Of a stretch of DNA of 15,943 bases, positions 7,203-13,261 are shown piece after piece. Numbering within the stretch: the first letter of the stretch is position 1; every line of letters begins with the position of its first letter. The position numbers and the translations under genes were made by a program. This DNA is from Candidatus Aenigmatarchaeota archaeon. Lineage in GTDB: Archaea; Aenigmatarchaeota; Aenigmatarchaeia; QMZP01; QMZT01. The DNA lies in assembly GCA_030634615.1 (NCBI GenBank), contig DAOWAL010000012.1, positions 1 to 15,943 of the forward strand. Reading direction: 5' to 3'. Below the pieces are notes generated by a model, which was not told where the DNA came from, searched no databases, and saw only the letters and a list, made by a program, of their open reading frames with translations.

Positions 7203-8251
7203 ACACACCCCAACATTTCTAACTGTCTGTGTATTTTTTCAGTATTTTTGATATATTCTGAAAACTCTGCTGCAGAACTTTCACTTTCTGAATTAAGATT
7301 TGGTATCGATTCTTTGAGTTGACCAAGAGCGTGTCTGAAGTTTGAAATTTCCGTTCCACACCTCTTGTTCAGTTCATAATCATTCAATATCAGACTTGAC
7401 TCTCTTGTTGTAATGTCTATTGCAACAGAAAGTTCACTGATGAATTTCTTATTCATGTGTGTGTAAAGTTGTTCTCCGCCTAAAACAATCATTACAATAT
7501 CTAACCCATTTTTGTAGACATAGTATTTGTATTCGCCATTCTTTTCTACGCGAACACGCCCGATATTATCATCCTCTCCTGGTATTATAACAAATTCTCC
7601 ACTACCTGAACCGTCTGATATTATAATAACTTTGTAATCTTCCTCTCTAAAATAATCCATGTTCTCGCACATTTCAAATACGATTTCCATAGATTTGCTG
7701 CTTGGAATTATTTTTTGCAAAAATCTGTTTCTCTCCCATCCGAACCAAAAATCTGTACCCTCACACCCAAGACCAATTTTAGTTTTAATTCCCGTATTTT
7801 CGGTTGACGGGAAATACATACTCGTGTTTGTTAGAATGTTCCAAACTTTTTCTTTATCGTCCAACGGTATGAAAATTATTTTCGTTTCAGGTAGCATTTC
7901 TATGAAATAAAATTTCCACCACCCGATATCATATTCATTTCTTGTAACAGAGAATTTACTTCCCGCTGATGTGATAATTGGTAGCGGTTCGACGTCAAAA
8001 TGTGCTATTATGGTTTCCATATATGGTGCACGGAAACTCAATATTTCAGAATCTTTCATTTCAAAATCTGTGGATATTCCTGTAGTGTAAACATCCTCTA
8101 TCACTTTTTTCAGATTCACAAGAATTGATACCTGTCGGGACGATTCACCTATTTCCATATATGAACCGGAAAACTGCATTACAAGTATGAGTATAAATGC
8201 CGATATTATCAAACCAATGATTATTTTAAAGACCTGAAATACACTTATCAT
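7199..8251 (-). CDS. N-terminally anchored extracellular protein of the pilin-like operon
   Basis: The 350-residue product begins with one membrane helix (about residues 7-27, IIIGLIISAFILILVMQFSG) after a short basic-poor start, and the rest is a mixed alpha/beta exterior domain. Recognisable stretches include LVNLKKVIEDVYTTG just after the helix, a KIIFIPLDDKEKVW segment, GCEGTDFWFGW, and KVIIISDGSGSGEFVIIPG. It has few cysteines (GLGCEG, MCENM, KRCG, LGCV). It lacks the KKG-Q site of its neighbours. I do not recognise a family; related single-helix proteins appear beside archaeal pilins. It overlaps the next gene by four bases (ATGA) and starts 12 bases after the previous stop, so all are co-transcribed. 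Confidence 0.78.
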   Translation of the reverse strand: MISVFQVFKIIIGLIISAFILILVMQFSGSYMEIGESSRQVSILVNLKKVIEDVYTTGISTDFEMKDSEILSFRAPYMETIIAHFDVEPLPIITSAGSKFSVTRNEYDIGWWKFYFIEMLPETKIIFIPLDDKEKVWNILTNTSMYFPSTENTGIKTKIGLGCEGTDFWFGWERNRFLQKIIPSSKSMEIVFEMCENMDYFREEDYKVIIISDGSGSGEFVIIPGEDDNIGRVRVEKNGEYKYYVYKNGLDIVMIVLGGEQLYTHMNKKFISELSVAIDITTRESSLILNDYELNKRCGTEISNFRHALGQLKESIPNLNSESESSAAEFSEYIKNTEKIHRQLEMLGCV

Positions 8252-8263
8252 ACTGATATCGCC

Positions 8264-8734
8264 TTAGAGATCAGAAAGACTGATTTCAATCCTGCTTCCC
8301 ATGTTTCTTAGTACTGTCTTTTCTTTGGTTGTTATACAGAAATTTTCAACTGGTCTTAATTTACTTACAGTGTAGCCGTCATAACTTCCATCATCTTTTA
8401 GAAGAACAACATTGTGCCCATTGCTGGAAACAAGATCACTGATAAAATCATTTGTCATCCATCCACCCTTTTTATTTTCTATTTCAGGATGTTGCGGATC
8501 CACAAAACACACCCTTTCGACACAACTTGGGACAAGCACAATTAATTCTATTGACGATCCTTGTGAAAAAGTCCTAACCTTATCAACCGCCTTTTCGATG
8601 TTGATCATTTCCTGCCCTATATGCGATTCGCAGCTGACTTCTATTACTGACCCAATATTTTGCATTCCGAATACAATAAGCATTCCCATTACTATGATTG
8701 CAAATATTATCCCGAAAATCAACCCTACATTCAT
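8264..8734 (-). CDS. Single-pass pilin-like envelope protein
   Basis: The 156-residue product starts MNVGLIFGIIFAIIVMGMLIVFG, an N-terminal membrane helix (about 3-25), then an exterior domain. That domain includes a helix INIEKAVDKVRTFSQGSS followed by a strand ELIVLVPSCVERVCFVDP, a pattern I recall from other archaeal pilin-like proteins. It has four cysteines (SCES, PSCVERVC, NFC) and ends with IEISLSDL. It is the second gene of the operon, 38 bases after the first. A TATA-like stretch (8760-8767) in that gap could add an internal promoter. Function is inferred only from the operon. Confidence 0.75.
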   Translation of the reverse strand: MNVGLIFGIIFAIIVMGMLIVFGMQNIGSVIEVSCESHIGQEMINIEKAVDKVRTFSQGSSIELIVLVPSCVERVCFVDPQHPEIENKKGGWMTNDFISDLVSSNGHNVVLLKDDGSYDGYTVSKLRPVENFCITTKEKTVLRNMGSRIEISLSDL

Positions 8735-8759
8735 ATAATTAAATAAATGTAGGAGGGAA

Positions 8760-8767
8760 GATAAATA
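8760..8767 (-). promoter_or_regulatory. Possible internal promoter in the pilin-like operon
   Basis: The minus strand reads TATTTATC centred about 29 bases before the ATG at 8734, and that gene has no clear ribosome site. Spacing is slightly long, so this is a weak call. Confidence 0.3.
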
Positions 8768-8772
8768 CTATC

Positions 8773-9351
8773 TTACCCTTCTATTGAAATAGTTACTGGA
8801 TGAGGACTTCCCCAAATATTAACTGATTCTATCGTACAGTCTTCTGGGTCGCCTGCTTCTGCCGCAGTTGTACCATAACATGCATACGCTTTGAACAAGT
8901 AATTTCCTTGTGGTGTATTAGATGGTATGTCTATCGCCATGTCAACGTTTGTTGATGCTGCCGGGTCGATTGTTGTTGCATCTCCCGGTACAAGTACCCA
9001 TTTTTGCATATCGTCAGTATCAAGTGAAGTATCTGTTGATGAAGATATTACGCTTATTACATAGAATAACTTCCTTCCCTCTTTGTCATTATTTTTGATA
9101 CCTGCAGACATTATAATCTTGCTTCCCGGATCAAGTGTGTATCTTGATGGCCAGATAGCAAAATTCTTGTCCGATGTTCTGAACACTTTTGATATTTCAT
9201 CCTGTGCCTGTTGTGTGAGGTCTACTGTAAGTGGTTCAAGACCTGTGAAAAAACCTTGTATCCAATATATTGTAAGGCTCAGGAGAACAACTGCGAAGAC
9301 GACTGTAATGATGAACCCAAGACTCATCTGTATTGCGCCTTTCCTTTTCAT
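8773..9351 (-). CDS. Pilin-like protein with RKG-A signal, first gene of operon
   Basis: The 192-residue product starts MKRKGAIQMSLGFIITVVFA. This is a basic stretch, Gly-Ala cleavage site, then a hydrophobic helix (about 8-30). The KxGAI(x)xS start is common in pilin-like proteins of DPANN archaea, by recall. After TQQAQDEISKVFRTSDKNFAI the exterior part looks like a beta-sandwich: YTLDPGSKIIMSAGIKNNDKEGRKLFYVISVISS, WVLVPGDATTIDPAASTNVDMAIDIPSNTPQGNYLFKAYACYG, ending in VTISIEG. Phrases such as 'DIPSNTPQGNYLFKAYAC' fit an Ig/COG1470-like fold. It heads the five-gene minus operon from the TATA-like box at 9374-9381, directly divergent from the giant surface-protein gene. Confidence 0.82.
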   Translation of the reverse strand: MKRKGAIQMSLGFIITVVFAVVLLSLTIYWIQGFFTGLEPLTVDLTQQAQDEISKVFRTSDKNFAIWPSRYTLDPGSKIIMSAGIKNNDKEGRKLFYVISVISSSTDTSLDTDDMQKWVLVPGDATTIDPAASTNVDMAIDIPSNTPQGNYLFKAYACYGTTAAEAGDPEDCTIESVNIWGSPHPVTISIEG

Positions 9352-9373
9352 ATATATAATTTAACTGAGCCCG

Positions 9374-9381
9374 TATAAAAA
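9374..9381 (-). promoter_or_regulatory. TATA-like box in the divergent region, operon promoter
   Basis: Read on the minus strand it is TTTTTATA with an upstream A-rich GAAATGA (BRE-like), centred about 27 bases before the ATG at 9351. Read on the plus strand the same bases are TATAAAAA, about 25 bases before the ribosome site of the giant gene. One element may therefore serve both directions, but the plus-strand upstream sequence is a poor BRE. Confidence 0.55.
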
Positions 9382-9404
9382 TCATTTCATATAAACAATA
9401 TAAC

Positions 9405-9424
9405 AGGTGATGTAATATTCTTAG
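9405..9424 (+). promoter_or_regulatory. Strong ribosome site followed by in-frame ATT, copy 1
   Basis: AGGTGAT (9405-9411) matches the 16S anti-Shine-Dalgarno end over seven bases. Five bases later, at 9417, comes ATT in the frame of the giant protein; the first conventional start in frame, TTG, is at 9450. Starting at ATT adds eleven residues including four lysines just before the hydrophobic segment. The same arrangement occurs at 13191-13210. Confidence 0.6.
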
Positions 9425-9449
9425 TAATATTGGAAAGAAAAAAAAACAG

Positions 9450-12400
9450 TTGACTCTCAATCACTTTCTGGCAATATTTTTTATAATCTCGTTTTCGCTA
9501 TGGTTTTTCTCGGGTTTGTATACACGGGATGACATTACCGGATACATCGCTGCCACCAACAATCCGCCAATCGGCTATCTGGATGTTGCAAAGTGTACGT
9601 ATGCATCCGGATGGGCGAAAGACCCGGACACGCTTGGCGCGATTTATGTGAACGTTCACATCGACAGCAGCGGCCCCTTCCGTGTAAAGGCGGATAAGTA
9701 CAGGTCTGATGTTGGCAACCACAAATATACCTACACTTATTCGAAGCAGGTGCTCAATACAGTATGCGACGGCGGGTCGCATAAAGTCTATGCTTATGGG
9801 ATAGACGATATGGGTGACGTGCTAATAACGAAACTCACTGGTTCCCCAAAGACAATAAGCTCCTGCGGTTATTACAAGGAGAAAGGCAGTCTCTATGCAT
9901 GCTGTCCTGACAAAAACAACATACTGGATTCAAGCGGAAAATGTATAGACCCCATCACGATTTGCAACGCGGACCATACAGACTACTACGGCATATGCAC
10001 CGAGAAATGTGATGCTTCAAGTACGTGTGAAGGGAAAAAACCCTATGACAGCCTCCCATCATGCGGTAGCGGTGGCAAGACATTCATACTTGACAGATGT
10101 AGTAATCTTTGCAGACCCATTGACAGAGGAACGGTTATCTGCGAATCCAGTTACGATTGCAGCTCAGATTCTGAATGCGATGGCAAGGCTCCCGGGACAG
10201 GCTCATGCGACAGCAACTGTAAATACGCCCCTCCTGAATACGCCTATTATAAAAAAGGCATAAAATTCGAAGAAGGTGGCCACGAACAAATGACTGATGT
10301 AAATGATAAGGCAACCTGTTCTGGAGAGAAATACTGCGTTCACGGTGGAAAATGCCATACCACCGGGACAAAGATTGACGTGGACGGTGACGGTGACACT
10401 GAATACTGCGGAAGCGGTCAGAAATGGTACGAAGTTGATTCATACGGTTATGGTCTTTCGGCTTATCCCAATTATTACTCATACCTTTGCGATGCCACCA
10501 TGGGACCTGATAGGTGGAATATTGGAGGAGATACTGTTTCAGCCAAGGATGATGTGACAGGATGGGATCACTGCTGTGGAGATGACGAAGGTGAATATCT
10601 GATAACCTATGAAGGAAAAACAGTATGCTGTGATTCGTACACGGACATTATCGATTCTGTTGGAAACTGTATTGATAACCTTGATCTCTCCGGACCGCCT
10701 GATGCGGACAAGGACCCCGAGGGATTGCTCGAAATCTCGAACTGTAATAAGATTGAGGGTTGGGCCAAGGACCCGGACAACGATAACCCTGTTAAAATTA
10801 GACTCTATCTGGATAAAGGATCTTCAGGCGAATACTACAAGGAGATTATCGCTGACGACTACAGAATTGATTTGAAATCCGGGGGGATAGGAAATGGTTA
10901 TCATGGATTTACTTATGCTTACGGTAGAAACGCGCTTAAGGTCATATGCGACGGTAAAAGCCATGAAGTAAAGGTGTATGCCGTCAACGAGTTCAGCGGA
11001 GACAAGATAGAGCTTACAGGTTCCCCAAAAACAATCTCATGTAGACACTACATGGAAAACGGCGATGCTTATGGGTGCTGCCTCTCCGACTACGTTCTGA
11101 ATTCAGAAGGAAAGTGCATTCCTGTTACAGATGACGACGGAATAATAAAAGATGAATCCGGGATAGGAGGGGGAGGCGATACATGGTCTCCATGTCCAGA
11201 TAAATGTTTAGCTGGAGAACAGGGAAAGTCAACCTGCCAGAGTGTCTGCGAGACCAAGTGTGCTGAAACCACAGCGAAATATACAGCAGGTTACGTCAGC
11301 GGATGTGACACACACTGTGAATGCGAAAGCGATTGCAGAAAAAGATGTGAAAGTTCCACGCCTGGCGGCGAGTGCCCCAGTGATTGTGTTAAAGGAAAAA
11401 CTCATGCAGAGTGTACATACTGGTGCGAACATGACTCAAACTGTGATAAATGTAAATGTGAGGAAGAATGTGGAAAACTTAATTTACCCAAACCGAAACC
11501 GGATTGTTACCAAGAGAGAACAAGTTACGAATCATGTTTTTCCAACTGTGACGGTAAAGATCCGGAAAAATGTGATCATGCGAACAATCCTGATCTGGCC
11601 TCCTATTGTAAAATAAGATGCTGCAACGACTTCCCAAACCATGAAGAATGTAATGTAGATGAAGAAACTTCCGACTGTGATTACTTAAAAAATAATTATT
11701 GGGACTCTGAAAGCAAAATTGATAAGTTTTCAAGTTGCAGGGGTTTGTGTGCCTCGAAATCATGCTCTTTTGTTGAAGATAATTGCTGCACTTTATGTGC
11801 GAAAAAATTCAATAACGGAAATACAGATATTTGTAAAACGTGTAACGGTTGGTGCGACCCTTGGGTCAAGGGGGAGTGTGGTATAGGAGGAGATTATTGT
11901 GATAAGGGAAAAAGATTTTATTCAAGAAAATGTCAAGGGGACAATGATTGTGTAACTGAAAAATGCCAAGTAGATATTAACTGCCCAAAAAGTGATAAAA
12001 ATGTTGATGACCTTTGCGCGTACTGTCTACAGAATTTAATGACAGCTGGAAATCCACGTACCTTTGAAGAGGCATGTTCAGAATGCGCTGATCCTGATAA
12101 TGAAGAACAATCTGATTTATTACCTTGTTTAAACGAAGATCACTGTAAAATGGTCAAACATTTAATACAGGAAAAAATTTGCTTCCTTCCCGGAACCAAG
12201 ATTTCTACCCCTAAAGATTTCAAGAACATAGAAGACTTCGAAGTCGGCAATTACGTTCTTTCGTACAATGAAGAAACCGGTGAAAACGGGGTCTCAAGCG
12301 TCTCAGAAACTTTCGTTCATGGAGCAGATGAATACATGATAATCAACGGAATCCTGAAGGTAACTCCCAACCACCCGATGTGGATAAACAACGAATGGAA

Positions 12401-13112
12401 GGAAATCAACGAAGCGAAGGAAGGGGATGTTCTTAGGAACGTTGATGGAGAAGATGTTCTTGTCAAAACAATCGAAACAGTTCTAGAATCAGCTACAGTA
12501 TACAACCTTGAGGTTTCTGGGACACATACATATTATGCTGATGGGTTGCTTGCGCACAACAAAGCAGAATGTGAGGATGATTCGGAATGCGTTAACGGAT
12601 TCTGCAATGATTTTGGATTTTGTGAGGGATATAGTGATGAACCATCTGGGGATGAGTGCACGGATACGTGCTGGAGCAAGGGATATGAATGCGACGAATG
12701 GGATATATGCGGGAATACAGAATACTGCGGTTCTTGCGGAACTGATGAAGAATGTGACAACTGGGGTAAATGCGTGAGCGGGACCGTGACAACCTGCAGG
12801 TGTGAAGAGGTTGTAGATCAGGTATGCGGAACATGCGGCTGTGACAACAATCAGGTGTGCCATAGAACTATTTGCGATCCACCTGGTTGTAGCTCAGATC
12901 ATGGTGATTCCACGTGCATGCATGATCCTATGTGCACAAGCGGCCAGGATGGATGTTTAAGTGATTTTGACTGCCCGGGTGATCAGATATGCGATTTTGG
13001 AACCGGTGAATGCTACGAAGATAATAGTGGCGGAATAGACGATTGCTCTGATTGGGGATTTTTCGAATCGATCTGCTGTTTCTTTTTTGGGTGTGATGCA
13101 CAAGCTGCCTAA
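9450..13112 (+). CDS. Giant cysteine-rich surface protein with embedded Hint domain
   Basis: The protein has 1220 residues from the TTG (1231 if the ATT at 9417 is used). Order from the TTG: membrane or signal segment 3-22; GWAxDPD-type module 40-137; disulfide-rich module with calcium-loop motif DVDGDGDTE (310-318) and GPDRWNIGGD (352 on), to about 407; second GWAxDPD module 423-530; cysteine-rich stretch 560-910; Hint domain Cys911-Asn1037; cysteine-rich tail to 1220. I count about 113 cysteines, only one of them in the Hint domain. It is likely exported and disulfide-stabilised. The Hint fold predicts self-cleavage or splicing at a thioester, so the protein may be cut or attached through that site. 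GC content changes strongly along the gene. An adhesin, host-contact or sheath role is possible. No family-wide name is known to me. Confidence 0.9.
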   Translation: MTLNHFLAIFFIISFSLWFFSGLYTRDDITGYIAATNNPPIGYLDVAKCTYASGWAKDPDTLGAIYVNVHIDSSGPFRVKADKYRSDVGNHKYTYTYSKQVLNTVCDGGSHKVYAYGIDDMGDVLITKLTGSPKTISSCGYYKEKGSLYACCPDKNNILDSSGKCIDPITICNADHTDYYGICTEKCDASSTCEGKKPYDSLPSCGSGGKTFILDRCSNLCRPIDRGTVICESSYDCSSDSECDGKAPGTGSCDSNCKYAPPEYAYYKKGIKFEEGGHEQMTDVNDKATCSGEKYCVHGGKCHTTGTKIDVDGDGDTEYCGSGQKWYEVDSYGYGLSAYPNYYSYLCDATMGPDRWNIGGDTVSAKDDVTGWDHCCGDDEGEYLITYEGKTVCCDSYTDIIDSVGNCIDNLDLSGPPDADKDPEGLLEISNCNKIEGWAKDPDNDNPVKIRLYLDKGSSGEYYKEIIADDYRIDLKSGGIGNGYHGFTYAYGRNALKVICDGKSHEVKVYAVNEFSGDKIELTGSPKTISCRHYMENGDAYGCCLSDYVLNSEGKCIPVTDDDGIIKDESGIGGGGDTWSPCPDKCLAGEQGKSTCQSVCETKCAETTAKYTAGYVSGCDTHCECESDCRKRCESSTPGGECPSDCVKGKTHAECTYWCEHDSNCDKCKCEEECGKLNLPKPKPDCYQERTSYESCFSNCDGKDPEKCDHANNPDLASYCKIRCCNDFPNHEECNVDEETSDCDYLKNNYWDSESKIDKFSSCRGLCASKSCSFVEDNCCTLCAKKFNNGNTDICKTCNGWCDPWVKGECGIGGDYCDKGKRFYSRKCQGDNDCVTEKCQVDINCPKSDKNVDDLCAYCLQNLMTAGNPRTFEEACSECADPDNEEQSDLLPCLNEDHCKMVKHLIQEKICFLPGTKISTPKDFKNIEDFEVGNYVLSYNEETGENGVSSVSETFVHGADEYMIINGILKVTPNHPMWINNEWKEINEAKEGDVLRNVDGEDVLVKTIETVLESATVYNLEVSGTHTYYADGLLAHNKAECEDDSECVNGFCNDFGFCEGYSDEPSGDECTDTCWSKGYECDEWDICGNTEYCGSCGTDEECDNWGKCVSGTVTTCRCEEVVDQVCGTCGCDNNQVCHRTICDPPGCSSDHGDSTCMHDPMCTSGQDGCLSDFDCPGDQICDFGTGECYEDNSGGIDDCSDWGFFESICCFFFGCDAQAA
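9567..9860 (+). repeat. GWAxDPD-type module, copy 1 of 4
   Basis: About 98 residues running PIGYLDVAKC, GWAKDPDTLGA, HIDSSGP, KYRSDVGNHKYTYTYSKQVL, CDGGSHKVYAYGID and closing TGSPKTIS. Two cysteines (…AKC, TVC) probably pair. Modules of this look recur in secreted bacterial and archaeal proteins as beta-sandwich domains, by recall. Confidence 0.75.
9864..10670 (+). other. Disulfide-rich module with calcium-loop motif, copy 1
   Basis: About 269 residues, with a counterpart at 13707-14510. Shared landmarks are TFILDRC/YYILDRC, KxPGTGSC, EGGxxQ, KYCVH, DVDGDGDxEYC (10377-10403) and the GPDRWNIGGD block. DxDGDGD is the acidic loop of calcium-binding repeats such as dockerin or thrombospondin type 3. 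Confidence 0.65.
10503..10567 (+). repeat. 65-base block nearly identical to 14343-14407
   Basis: Only one of 65 bases differs (10533 A against G), covering GPDRWNIGGDxVSAKDDV and beyond, while flanking coding sequence is much more diverged. Synonymous positions agree too, which points to recent conversion or constraint on the nucleic acid. Confidence 0.85.
10716..11039 (+). repeat. GWAxDPD-type module, copy 2 of 4
   Basis: About 108 residues: PEGLLEISNC, GWAKDPDNDNP, RLYLDKGSSG, DDYRIDLKSGGIGNGYHGF, CDGKSHEVKVYAVN, TGSPKTIS. It is longer than copy 1 by the insertion GGIGNGYHGF, which copy 4 also has. Confidence 0.75.
11640..12180 (+). other. Low-GC cysteine-rich segment ahead of the Hint domain
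   Basis: My count gives 191 G or C in 11641-12180 (about 35%), against about 52% at 9541-9780 and 44% in the first 240 bases of the Hint domain. The segment codes for tightly spaced cysteines (RCC, NCC, KTCNGWC) with no counterpart in the second giant protein. Confidence 0.6.
12180..12560 (+). other. Hint (Hedgehog/intein-type) autoprocessing domain
   Basis: 127 residues. It starts with the nucleophile at Cys911 in CFLPGTKIST, continues FEVGNYVLSYNEETGE (N2 region), then block B VTPNHPMW with the Thr and His expected to assist the N-terminal acyl shift. Block F is VYNLEVSGTHTYYADG, and the domain ends LLAHN with the His-Asn pair of block G. There is no endonuclease insert. The next residue is Lys, not Cys, Ser or Thr, so normal intein splicing is unlikely; thioester-based cleavage or transfer fits better. 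It is the only region of the protein without structural cysteines. Confidence 0.9.
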
Positions 13113-13189
13113 TTTATACTTTACTGTGGAGTCAGTTCAGGACGATTGGATACAAAAGTAATTAAAAACATTTGCAACAAATAATATAT

Positions 13190-13261
13190 CAGGTGATGTA
13201 ATATTCTTAGCAAGATTGGAAAGAAAAATAAACAGTTGACCCTAAATCACTTTCTGGCAAT
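13190..13261 (+). repeat. Duplicated leader and N-terminal coding block, copy 2
   Basis: Bases 13190-13261 match 9404-9475 at a fixed offset of 3786 with five mismatches in 72, including 21 identical bases over the ribosome site and ATT. The duplication begins at the ribosome site, not at the promoter. Confidence 0.85.
13191..13210 (+). promoter_or_regulatory. Strong ribosome site followed by in-frame ATT, copy 2
   Basis: AGGTGAT at 13191-13197 is followed after five bases by ATT at 13203, in frame with the second giant gene; the TTG is at 13236. A TATA-like AATTAAAAA (13160-13168) lies about 25 bases before the ribosome site, so the gene may have its own promoter as well as possible read-through from the first gene. 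Confidence 0.6.

Noticed and set aside
9408..9416. ATG at 9410 as start of the first giant gene
   Set aside because: It is followed immediately by TAA and is not in the giant gene's frame; it is a by-product of the ribosome-site sequence.
9450..9520. Class III (prepilin) signal on the giant proteins
   Set aside because: The basic stretch ends in Lys-Gln without the small Gly or Ala needed at -1, so a Sec-type signal or membrane anchor is more likely.
12180..12560. A mobile intein with splicing activity
   Set aside because: There is no homing endonuclease, the residue after the terminal Asn is Lys, and the host is not a conserved housekeeping protein; a Hint-type processing domain fits better.
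13113..13235. A single giant gene split by a frameshift between the two copies
   Set aside because: The first ends with a proper stop after a cysteine-rich tail, and the second restarts with its own ribosome site and N-terminal membrane segment, so these are tandem paralogues.
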